This document shows, piece by piece, positions 1-6,122 of a stretch of 17,657 nt of DNA; position 1 is the first letter of the stretch, and the number at the start of each line of letters is the position of its first letter. Position numbers and translations under genes: made by a program. The notes under the pieces are model-generated. The model saw nothing but the letters and a program-made list of their open reading frames with translations. It was not told where the DNA came from and ran no database searches. Source of the DNA: JBAXSK01 sp044358815 (lineage in GTDB: Bacteria > Cyanobacteriota > Cyanobacteriia > Pseudanabaenales > Pseudanabaenaceae); NCBI GenBank assembly GCA_044358815.1, contig JBIKNH010000076.1:1-17657 (forward strand), written 5' to 3'.

Positions 1-312
1 AACTAAAACAGTTGTGACGGTTAATTGGATTAAGTTTTAGATTAAGTTAAGTTACAGGACTCAGTTTAGAGCAATGCCCATAACTCAGGCAAAGATCCCA
101 CTATATCGCAGTGTTTCAAGAAATATTAAGTGGCGTAACATTCAATAGGTAGACTCAAAATCAGTGGCATAGTGATAGATGGGCTTGAGCTTCTCCGCTT
201 GGGTCCTCAGGCGGGCAACATGGCTAGAAATCCTGAGCAACAGATTCTAGTTTTGTCGCTGGCTGATGCAATTACTGGATTCCGATAATTAAAGCAATGG
301 CAGGAGTTAATC
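1..312. other. Left-edge region upstream of the first gene
   Basis: No recognisable gene, RNA or repeat family is seen here apart from one short open frame (172-288, listed separately). The last bases carry AGGAG at 302-306, the likely ribosome binding site of the gene at 313. No convincing promoter was found. Confidence 0.5.
172..288 (+). CDS. Possible 38-residue small protein
   Basis: A frame open from 139 to a TAA at 286-288 can start at GTG 172 (38 residues) or ATG 220 (22 residues). ATG 220 has a purine/G-rich AGGCGGG a few bases upstream. The predicted end, LVLSLADAITGFR, has a protein-like composition, and the frame stops 24 nt before the next gene, so it could be a leader or partner peptide. 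I do not recognise it. The alternative is a chance frame, since its length alone gives no support. Confidence 0.2.
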   Translation: MIDGLELLRLGPQAGNMARNPEQQILVLSLADAITGFR

Positions 313-645
313 ATGAGTGAAACTGATGAAACGAGAGAGTTTTTGACCAAGCAGCGTCTTGATGGGGAGCGCCTTGAAGGTAACATGCTAGAGCGTGCTG
401 TAGAGGGTTTAGAAGATGTGGCTGGGGGCGTGATTGAAGACAAAATTCGCGATTTAGCTGCCCTCGGACGCATTGCAGAGGGAAACTTAGACGCTAATGT
501 TTTAGAACGAGCCGCAGAATCCCTCATAGGTGGTGGCATAGTAGTGGATGCTGCCCGCTCCTTACTCACTCAAGAGCGTCAACACGAAAAGGCTCGCGAA
601 AAGTCTGCTTTAGAACGGGCTGAAGAAGATACCTATAGTGGTTAA
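313..645 (+). CDS. Hypothetical small charged helical protein with internal duplication
   Basis: 110 residues, starting at ATG 313 with AGGAG six bases upstream, which is one of the better ribosome binding sites in the window. No signal peptide or membrane segment is seen, so it is probably cytoplasmic. It is rich in Glu, Arg and Ala and should be almost entirely helical. Two copies of a related segment lie in tandem: residues 24-51 begin NMLERAVEGL and residues 62-85 begin NVLERAAESL, a period of about 38 residues. Each has a Gly-Gly-rich turn (VAGGVIED, IGGGIVVDAA) between two helices. The C-terminal 25 residues are highly charged. A rho-independent terminator follows 40 nt after the stop, so the gene looks monocistronic. 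I do not recognise a family and assign no function. Confidence 0.75.
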   Translation: MSETDETREFLTKQRLDGERLEGNMLERAVEGLEDVAGGVIEDKIRDLAALGRIAEGNLDANVLERAAESLIGGGIVVDAARSLLTQERQHEKAREKSALERAEEDTYSG

Positions 646-684
646 TCACTGCTAGTTGATACTTGAAATTACCTTTAAATCTCC

Positions 685-720
685 AAAAGACCTCTGAATG
701 TTTGATTTCAGGGGTCTTTT
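685..720 (+). terminator. Rho-independent terminator of the 313-645 gene
   Basis: AAAAGACCTCTGAA pairs with TTTCAGGGGTCTTTT across a short TGTTTGA loop. The stem has about 14 pairs with one G-U wobble. The descending arm ends in TTTT, and the A-rich ascending arm would also allow some function on the minus strand. Confidence 0.8.
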
Positions 721-1277
721 AGTTGAGCGAAAGATTGCCGGAAAATCACAGGGGCTGTCATCAATGAGCGAGGTAATCTTTTTTAGAAAGGGGTTTTGGG
801 AAAGGTTAAACTTGGTAAATTAAGAGGCTTAAATCTTGTTACGGACTGGACTGTGGAGTGGTATTACCTGTCAGGAATCTTATTATACTTTTTGGTTGCT
901 TTATCTAGCAATCTGTGCAATGTTTAGCTTGTACGTGTTGTTGCCCTATAGATTACACGATAATACATAGTTATGTCAAAGCGCGAAGTCCGTGAAGTTT
1001 ATCTGTCTTTATCCGAAGTTAGGTAAGCTAAGAAGGTTCGCTTCGTTGATCAGTCCAGGTAGATTTGGAGAGGATCGTCTAGATTAAGTGATTGTCAAGG
1101 CAATCGGGCATAACAAACCATTGGAACGGACGTAATCGATATTTCTAGTGATAAACTGAGAAAAACGATCGCCGTTAAATTCGATCGTTAGACGTAGGCC
1201 AGACGCAAAGAAACAAGTCGAGAGCGCAAGGTGCGAAAAGGTCGCCATCAATTCAACCCCACGTAGAGCAAGTAACA
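721..1277. other. Intergenic region without a supported gene
   Basis: About 560 nt with several interrupted short frames. A 24-codon frame from GTG 855 contains a hydrophobic run (YYLSGILLYFLVAL), and a 17-codon frame starts at ATG 973. Neither has a ribosome binding site or a recognisable family. A minus-strand frame at 1084-1278 starts exactly opposite the next gene and looks like chance. The composition suggests decayed coding sequence, but nothing can be named. Confidence 0.4.
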
Positions 1278-1973
1278 ATGGATCAAGAACTCCGAAAGGC
1301 TATTCCTCAGCATATGCGTGATATGGCTACTGGAGTGTTAGCTATGGCTAACTATACTGCTCACATTTACAACTCTGTAGGTTTTGGAAGATGGCCAGAA
1401 TTCTCCGTTATTCATGCTGCACACGCAGTTGAGCTGTTGGTGAAGGCACGAATTGCTGAGGAGCATCCAATGCTTATCTTCAAACATCCTCCAAAGAAAC
1501 TACATGCTCCCGACCTGGAAGACCTTCTCAATTCAAGAACCATAGACTATCAGGATCTCCCTCACCTTTATTCAGCGACTACAGGAATGTCCTTCCCGAA
1601 TCTAGAAGAGTTCAATAAACTCGGGGCATTACGAAATCGTATTCAGCATTTCCTACCACCACCAGGTGTTGATTTTGGTACTGCTGCCCTGACTGGAATA
1701 TATGCAGTAGCAGACCCGATTCTCAATGCTTGCTGGGGAGACTACGCCATTGACTACAATGAAGATGACCCACCATACGATTATTTAGTGGATGCCCTGA
1801 TTGATCGCAGAATCAGTTTCTTGGTCTCTTCTGATTCAGCAGAATCGGTACTTAAGGAGCTACAAGCACTGAAAAAACAAGATAACCCAGAAGACGATAA
1901 ATATATTTCAGTGATGCAAGAGCGAGTTTCACAATCATTATTAAAGCGCAGTTCACGTAGGGTGTGTTCATGA
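1278..1973 (+). CDS. HEPN-like domain protein with repeat-derived C-terminus
   Basis: 231 residues, probably cytoplasmic, starting at ATG 1278 without a clear Shine-Dalgarno. The region around residues 44-63 (IHAAHAVELLVKARIAEEHP) resembles the first core helix of HEPN-fold proteins. The sequence LRNRIQHF (residues 118-125) contains R119-x4-H124, the RX4-6H signature of HEPN ribonucleases. In that superfamily this motif forms the RNase active site of toxins and defence effectors; this protein's activity is inferred from the motif only. No nucleotidyltransferase (MNT) partner or other antitoxin gene lies adjacent. The last residues (SSRRVCS) and the stop codon fall inside the 189-bp repeat beginning at 1949, so the native C-terminus has probably been replaced or cut. 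It could also be an inactive HEPN-like scaffold protein. The reading frame itself is well supported by its length and composition. Confidence 0.7.
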   Translation: MDQELRKAIPQHMRDMATGVLAMANYTAHIYNSVGFGRWPEFSVIHAAHAVELLVKARIAEEHPMLIFKHPPKKLHAPDLEDLLNSRTIDYQDLPHLYSATTGMSFPNLEEFNKLGALRNRIQHFLPPPGVDFGTAALTGIYAVADPILNACWGDYAIDYNEDDPPYDYLVDALIDRRISFLVSSDSAESVLKELQALKKQDNPEDDKYISVMQERVSQSLLKRSSRRVCS

Positions 1974-2137
1974 AATGTAACGCACCTTATCTCGGTTCAA
2001 TTGTTGATATGCTTTGCACGATAATATTAAATAGTGCGATCGCCGATCTTGTAGGGTACGTTAATGAAATGTAACGCAGCTTATCTAATTCTTAAAATGC
2101 GTGCGTTACGCTGACGCTAACACACCCTACTGCTACT
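1949..2137. repeat. MITE-like repeat, copy A (189 bp)
   Basis: Nearly identical to copy B at 2357-2545: same length with five mismatches by eye. The core, 1957-2130, is bounded by perfect 12-bp inverted repeats, GTAGGGTGTGTT and AACACACCCTAC. Inside are two related hairpin modules of the form GTAGGGTRYGTT..ATGAAATGTAACGCA, and a HIP1 octamer GCGATCGC near 2036. It encodes nothing of its own, supplies the end of the HEPN-like gene, and supplies the artificial start of the DUF1016 fragment. GTAGGGTGYGTTA/TAACGCACC hairpin repeats are widespread in filamentous cyanobacteria; assigning this copy to a non-autonomous transposable element is inference. Confidence 0.85.
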
Positions 2138-2388
2138 ATCTCGAAGCCCTTGATCGTGACATCAAAAAACCCCACGAAAATCCTAGCATTGGTGTTCTAC
2201 TTTGCCGAGACAAAGATAATGAAGTTGTCGAATACGCTCTTAGCAGATCCATAAGTCCTACCGTTGTTGCGGAATATGAAATCAAACTTATTCCTAAAGA
2301 GATTCTAAGAAAGAAACTGAATGAGTTCTATGAACTACTTAGAAAAAAAGATACTCCAGTTCACGTAGGGTGTGTTAATGAAATGTAA
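2101..2388 (+). pseudogene. C-terminal fragment of a DUF1016 / PD-(D/E)XK nuclease (YhcG-type) gene
   Basis: The open frame of 95 codons from GTG 2101 is a chimera. The first twelve codons lie in repeat copy A and the last ones (PVHVGCVNEM) in copy B. The unique part, about 2138-2356, reads YLEALDRDIKKPHENPSIG, then GVLLCRDKDNEVVEYAL and SPTVVAEYEIKLIPKE. This matches my knowledge of the C-terminal nuclease domain of the DUF1016/YhcG family, whose members usually exceed 300 residues. The N-terminal winged-helix region and the start of the nuclease domain are missing, so it cannot work as the family does. It sits exactly between the two repeat copies, which suggests either insertion into a resident gene followed by loss, or carriage between repeats. 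Annotation pipelines may call it a real small gene because the repeat supplies start and stop codons. Confidence 0.75.
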
Positions 2389-2545
2389 CGCACCTCGTCT
2401 CGGTTCAATTGTTGAAATGCCTTGCACGATAATATTAAATAGTGCGATCGCCGATCTTGTAGGGTACGTTAATGAAATGTAACGCAGCTTATCTAATTCT
2501 TAAAATGCGTGCGTTACGCTGACGCTAACACACCCTACTGCTACT
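2357..2545. repeat. MITE-like repeat, copy B (189 bp)
   Basis: Second copy of the element at 1949-2137 in direct orientation, 219 bp downstream. The core with 12-bp terminal inverted repeats is 2365-2538. Both copies share the same flanks, AGTTCAC on the left and TGCTACT on the right, so the repeated unit is longer than the inverted-repeat core. The low divergence indicates recent duplication or gene conversion. Confidence 0.85.
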
Positions 2546-2563
2546 GGTAAATGTCATGAATGA

Positions 2564-2628
2564 AGGGGTGCTTAATAGTTCACGTAGGGTGTGTTCATGA
2601 AATCTAACGCACCCCTATGTCTTTTTTC
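2564..2628 (+). terminator. Possible rho-independent terminator built around repeat copy C
   Basis: AGGGGTGC (2564-2571) is perfectly complementary to GCACCCCT (2609-2616), enclosing the inner repeat hairpin, and is followed within six bases by TTTTTT (2622-2627). This could end transcription running rightward from the HEPN-like gene before the convergent toxin-antitoxin remnant. The long loop makes the call uncertain. Confidence 0.4.
2577..2613. repeat. Partial repeat copy C (first hairpin module only)
   Basis: Starts with the same AGTTCACGTAGGGTGTGTT and continues through ATGAAATCTAACGCACC, then diverges. Only the left hairpin module is present. The GGTGTGTT/AACGCACC arms can pair with one wobble. 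Confidence 0.75.
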
Positions 2629-2658
2629 CACTTAATAAAACCCTTGGTTTTAGTGAAG

Positions 2659-2826
2659 TTATAGGCAATGTAAATTAGGACTATTTAGCAGTTCTTGAAT
2701 TGCTATTGCTCCAGAGCGAAGCAAAGCTTCAATTTGGTTGGTTGGTGCGTTCCCACACTGTAACCATATAACCTTTAACCGGAGTACAAGTTTACGCCTT
2801 AGATTTTGGTCAAACAATAGCTTCAA
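2659..2826 (-). pseudogene. Internally deleted DUF5615 (PIN-like) toxin gene
   Basis: 55 codons from TTG 2826, which overlaps the stop of the upstream DUF433 gene (TTGA), as expected for translational coupling in this pair. The N-terminus, LKLLFDQNLRRKLVLRLK, matches the start of DUF5615 proteins. The sequence then jumps directly to VIWLQCGNAPTNQIEALLRS, which matches the family's C-terminal third. The family is usually about 110 residues, so roughly 50 middle residues are gone, apparently by a clean in-frame deletion. The lost part would carry the middle acidic residues of the PIN-like active site (the region around KDxDF), so nuclease activity is unlikely. A longer frame that starts at 2883 runs through DUF433 in another phase and is not the real start. 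Confidence 0.75.
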
Positions 2827-3053
2827 GCAGCACCTACCAGAGCCACGAGACGGTGTTCTCGATCTGCTGCAAATTCCAAGCACGCCCTGATATCAGTTTC
2901 TGTTAGCTCAGGAAAATCCTCTAAGATTTCAGCCTTGGACATCCCTGCCGCTAACCAACCTAAAACATCGTAAACAGTAATTCTCATTCGCCGAATGCAG
3001 GGTTTGCCACCCCGCTTATCAGGCTCGATAGTGATGATGTCGCGATAACTCAT
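2823..3053 (-). CDS. DUF433 family antitoxin
   Basis: 76 residues, ATG at 3053. The sequence DIITIEPDKRGGKPCIR, then MRITVYDVLGWLAAGMS and EILEDFPELTETDIRACL, is a full-length DUF433 protein, a small helix-turn-helix family. These proteins are normally found immediately upstream of DUF5615 PIN-like proteins and are taken to be the antitoxin and autoregulator of the pair. The GGKPCIR segment (15-21) and the helical stretch EILEDFPELTETDI (42-55) are intact. Its stop overlaps the TTG start of the downstream toxin remnant, so the two were one transcript. Because the toxin is deleted, this antitoxin may now be an orphan, possibly retained to regulate or to neutralise a paralogue. Family assignment is firm; the role is inferred from the family. 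Confidence 0.9.
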   Translation of the reverse strand: MSYRDIITIEPDKRGGKPCIRRMRITVYDVLGWLAAGMSKAEILEDFPELTETDIRACLEFAADREHRLVALVGAA

Positions 3054-3185
3054 CTTGAAATTCTAAATAGTATGCTTCTATTCTAGAGCAGCCTAACACT
3101 GCGTGGCAGCGGACGGTCAGCAGTAGCTTAATATTGACACACCACACACCCTAGGGAAAATCTTAAGAGATACTCCAGAAACGCT

Positions 3186-3962
3186 CTAAGGCACAATCGG
3201 ACGCACTGCCAAATTTTGCGCTGTGAGATATGCCTTGATTTCCGCAACGGTTAACTCACCATAATGCAACAGCGAAGCCAACAAAGCCGCCTCAGCCTTG
3301 CCAGCGGTCAGCGCTTCGTAAATATGTCCGCAATTCCCCGCACCACCGGACGCAATCACTGGCACTGCGACCCGTTCCGCCACCGCACGGGTTAGCTCAA
3401 GGTCATAACCGGCTTTTGTGCCGTCAGCATCCATACTGGTTAACAGAATTTCCCCCGCGCCATAATTAACCACTTTTTCCGCCCATTCCAGGGCATCAAT
3501 TCCAGTATTTTCCCGACCACCACGCACATACACATCCCAACCAGGGTTAGTCAGATCATGGCGACGACGGGCATCAATCGCTACGACAATGCACTGATTG
3601 CCAAACCGATCACTACTGCGTTTAACTAGATCTGGGTCGCGCACTGCGGCAGAATTAATACTCACCTTGTCGGCTCCTGCCCGCAGCAATTCCCGAATAT
3701 TGTCCACATGGCGCACCCCACCGCCCACAGTCAGCGGAATAAAAACCTGTTCAGCAGTGCGATACACTACATCTAAGATCGTATGGCGGTCCTCATGGGT
3801 CGCAGTAATGTCTAGAAACACTAACTCATCGGCTCCAGCTTCGTTATAAGCTTGGGCTAACTCCACCGGATCACCAGCATCTTTGAGGTCAACAAAGTTG
3901 ATCCCTTTGACCACACGACCAGCGTTTACATCTAAGCAGGGCAAAATGCGTTTGGCAAGCAT
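3186..3962 (-). CDS. hisF: Imidazole glycerol phosphate synthase subunit HisF
   Basis: 258 residues, the usual length. HisF is the cyclase subunit that, with ammonia supplied by the glutaminase HisH, converts PRFAR to imidazole glycerol phosphate and AICAR, linking histidine and purine synthesis in the cytoplasm. It is a (beta-alpha)8 barrel, and both catalytic aspartates are visible: D11 in LPCLDVN and D130 in VVAIDARR. Phosphate-binding glycines occur in LTVGGGVR (78-84) and IASGGAGN. The ATG start at 3962 gives the family's standard N-terminus (MLAKRILPCLD), although no Shine-Dalgarno is seen. No other his gene is adjacent, which fits the scattered his genes of cyanobacteria. Its 5' end faces the secreted-protein gene, so the two probably have divergent promoters. 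Confidence 0.98.
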   Translation of the reverse strand: MLAKRILPCLDVNAGRVVKGINFVDLKDAGDPVELAQAYNEAGADELVFLDITATHEDRHTILDVVYRTAEQVFIPLTVGGGVRHVDNIRELLRAGADKVSINSAAVRDPDLVKRSSDRFGNQCIVVAIDARRRHDLTNPGWDVYVRGGRENTGIDALEWAEKVVNYGAGEILLTSMDADGTKAGYDLELTRAVAERVAVPVIASGGAGNCGHIYEALTAGKAEAALLASLLHYGELTVAEIKAYLTAQNLAVRPIVP

Positions 3963-5358
3963 AGGATTGAGTCAGCTTCTACAAAGAAATTGGCGAATAA
4001 AAATTTGGCGCGGCACTGGGCATGGAACTAATTGGCACAAAAGTCAGGTTCTAGTTCCCAATCATGACGGTGCAGAGATCCCAGAATTAGCGCCAGATCC
4101 ATTATGCCTTAATGGTGCAGCTAACCATCGCGGCGTTTGTGGTAGGAAGTCTCAACCATTTTTATCGCTACCTAGCCTCGCTATGGCTACCTTAGGGCTA
4201 ATGGGGTTTGTCACGTTAGCGCCTTTGTCAGTGGTGGCAGCGCCAATTATCACGGCAAATCCAGAAAAGTCTAGCCCATCGAAGCCACCCTCAAAGCCAG
4301 TGGTAAATTCCAGGCGTAAACCCGCTGCACCGCTACGAAACCGTCAACGTCAGCCCTTAAGAAATCCCACGAATGGCAGTTTCGCCAATAGCAAAGATAA
4401 ATTTAATCCATCATCTCGGACTAGTGGGGCAGTGCGGGCACGTTCCCTGCGACAACTAAACGTAGAAGATTTTCTCACCCAAAATGATGCCAGTAATGGA
4501 ACCAGTACTCTGCCTCTGAATGGTAGGAACGGTGATACCACTTGGCGAGTTTTGGGACAACCCGTGATGACATTTGATCTGCCTCCGGCTGGGGCGGTGC
4601 CCAGTGTTCTCAACCCTGATACCGTTGCCCCTGAAGGCTCACCCCAAGATACTGCCACCCCAACGATTCCCTCCGCTCCGGTAATTAGAACTTTAACTCC
4701 TCAACAGCAACGACAACAAATTACGGAACGGATTGTCAGTCTCAATCAACGCCTAGCAGAAATTGTTTTTAGTCTCAATCCCGAACAGCCCTGGCGGGTG
4801 GATGTACAACCAGTAATTATTATGGTCACGCCCCCAGAGCCACCGGAAGTGAATCCCCCTGCGCCCACACCGACAACAGGGCAAAATCCCCCGCGTCAAA
4901 CTAAACCCGCTCCGAAGCCCAAACCAAAACCGAAGCCGATTCCCGTGGTCAAGAGTGCGGTAATTCGATTACAAGGAATGCCCTTAATGGAAGTAAGCGC
5001 CGAAGACGTAGCGAATCAAAATTCTACTTCGATTATGGATTTAGCGAACTCTTGGGCAAGCGCTCTGCAAGGTTTACTAGATTCACCAGATAATCGGCGG
5101 CGGTTGTTTGCTGTGGCGGGTTTGCCAGAAACAATTCTATTTCAGAATGTCCCCTATGGTTTAAATCCCCAAATAGCATTGGATCGGGGTTTATTCCGCA
5201 CTAATGGAGAGCGTACCCAAGGATTTACGGTATTTTGGGAAGTACCACCGGATAATAATGCTTATAAAATTCCCCCTGGTAATTACGTCTTCGAGGGTAA
5301 CAATCGGCGCATTTTCTTACTCAATCGACTGATGCAGTTTATTCCCTATAGCCGCTAG
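3946..5358 (+). CDS. Secreted or membrane-anchored proline-rich protein of unknown function
   Basis: About 470 residues from ATG 3946. Other possible starts are ATG 3883 (deep inside hisF), TTG 3967 and ATG 4183. The frame is coding at least from about 4040. Using ATG 3946 numbering, residues 64-100 contain a basic patch (GRKSQ), a hydrophobic stretch (ATLGLMGFVTLAPLSVVAA) and an A-x-A-like site, so it is a signal peptide or anchor. This is followed by a long basic, Pro/Ser/Asn-rich segment, a coiled region (QQQRQQITERIVSLNQRLAE), and a Pro/Lys linker with KPAPKPKPKPKPKP near residue 320. The C-terminal 140 residues look folded (VIRLQGMPLMEVSAEDV, then LANSWASALQGLL and FWEVPPDNNAYKIPPG). The layout suggests an envelope protein whose C-terminal domain is held across the periplasm. 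I do not recognise the domain. The start is uncertain: ATG 4183 would leave a normal divergent promoter gap of 220 bp to hisF but remove the basic patch. Confidence 0.8.
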   Translation: MRLASIGLSQLLQRNWRIKIWRGTGHGTNWHKSQVLVPNHDGAEIPELAPDPLCLNGAANHRGVCGRKSQPFLSLPSLAMATLGLMGFVTLAPLSVVAAPIITANPEKSSPSKPPSKPVVNSRRKPAAPLRNRQRQPLRNPTNGSFANSKDKFNPSSRTSGAVRARSLRQLNVEDFLTQNDASNGTSTLPLNGRNGDTTWRVLGQPVMTFDLPPAGAVPSVLNPDTVAPEGSPQDTATPTIPSAPVIRTLTPQQQRQQITERIVSLNQRLAEIVFSLNPEQPWRVDVQPVIIMVTPPEPPEVNPPAPTPTTGQNPPRQTKPAPKPKPKPKPIPVVKSAVIRLQGMPLMEVSAEDVANQNSTSIMDLANSWASALQGLLDSPDNRRRLFAVAGLPETILFQNVPYGLNPQIALDRGLFRTNGERTQGFTVFWEVPPDNNAYKIPPGNYVFEGNNRRIFLLNRLMQFIPYSR

Positions 5359-5485
5359 AATGTTCCCTGGAATGGTTTATCAAATGGTTCATCACATGAT
5401 CTCACCCACAATACAGCGAGGGATGACCTATAATGCATCACTTCTTAAATCTCCAATTCTCCAATCCCTAAAGTCCTGAAATGCC

Positions 5486-5929
5486 ATGCATATTACTTTG
5501 ATGACATCTTTTGCGTTACCTGGTCTCACGCTACCCCTTGCCCCTAGCGAAGTTTTGCTCTATGGCATTGCTGTTGCCGCTGCCTTAGTTTATTTTCCCT
5601 ATCTTTTTGTCGCCATTGGTCGGGTGAGCATTGGCTTGGATCTCAATGCCCCCCGTGCAATGTTTGATCGCCTCCCTGACTATGCCAAACGTGCTACCTG
5701 GGCGCATCAAAATTCTTTTGAAGTATTCATGTTATTTGCAGCGGCAGCATTGTGTGTTTATGTCTCTCGCGGCGGTAGTGACACCACTAACACTCTCATT
5801 GTGACGTTTTTGGCAGCAAGATTAGGATTCAGTTTATTTTATTTACTGAATATTCCTTGGTTGCGTTCTCCTATGTGGGTAATCAGTATGATTTGTGTTG
5901 GTGGCTTGTTTAATGCCAGTTTGCACTAA
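5486..5929 (+). CDS. MAPEG family integral membrane protein
   Basis: 147 residues from ATG 5486; Met6 is a possible alternative start. There are four hydrophobic segments at about 22-46, 77-94, 102-121 and 126-144. The motif RATWAHQNSFEVFMLF (69-84), with its conserved Arg, Asn and Glu, is typical of the MAPEG superfamily (membrane-associated proteins in eicosanoid and glutathione metabolism), as are the size and the Pro-rich loop before the last helix. Eukaryotic members are trimeric glutathione transferases or peroxidases. The bacterial branch is mostly uncharacterised, so a glutathione-dependent detoxification role is only an inference. It lies 127 nt after the proline-rich gene on the same strand, possibly co-transcribed. 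A weak GC-rich inverted repeat follows at 5949-5977. Confidence 0.85.
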   Translation: MHITLMTSFALPGLTLPLAPSEVLLYGIAVAAALVYFPYLFVAIGRVSIGLDLNAPRAMFDRLPDYAKRATWAHQNSFEVFMLFAAAALCVYVSRGGSDTTNTLIVTFLAARLGFSLFYLLNIPWLRSPMWVISMICVGGLFNASLH

Positions 5930-5948
5930 TTGAGCTTGTTAATTATGT

Positions 5949-5977
5949 CCCTCTTCTCTTGAAATGGGAGGAGAGGG
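5949..5977 (+). terminator. Weak hairpin downstream of the MAPEG gene
   Basis: CCCTCTTCTC and GAGGAGAGGG can form a 10-bp stem with one mismatch. There is no T-run after it, so it may only stabilise the 3' end of the message. Confidence 0.3.
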
Positions 5978-6027
5978 ATAGACTTAGATTTGAGCTAGTT
6001 GAGACACTAAAACACGCTAAATGATAC

Positions 6028-6056
6028 AAAAAACAAGGGGCTAATTAAACCCCTTG
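6028..6056 (-). terminator. Rho-independent terminator of leuS
   Basis: On the minus strand CAAGGGG and CCCCTTG form a perfect 7-bp stem with a 9-nt loop. It is followed by six T residues (plus-strand A-run at 6028-6033). It lies about 65 nt beyond the leuS stop. Confidence 0.8.
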
Positions 6057-6122
6057 CCTAAATTTTTCAATTGAGAAATTTGTTAAAAAAAGTCGTTAAA
6101 CCTGCTATTAATTCGCTATTAG

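Noticed and set aside
207..569. 120-codon minus-strand frame overlapping the 313-645 gene
   Set aside because: Ser/Arg/Pro-rich antisense shadow of the real gene, which has a good ribosome binding site and terminator.
1084..1278. 64-codon minus-strand frame opposite the start of the HEPN-like gene
   Set aside because: No ribosome binding site or family; it ends on the first base of the neighbouring gene and looks like chance.
1949..2620. CRISPR array
   Set aside because: Only three repeat copies, 189 bp and partial, irregular spacing and terminal inverted repeats; this is a dispersed mobile-type repeat, not short repeats with uniform spacers.
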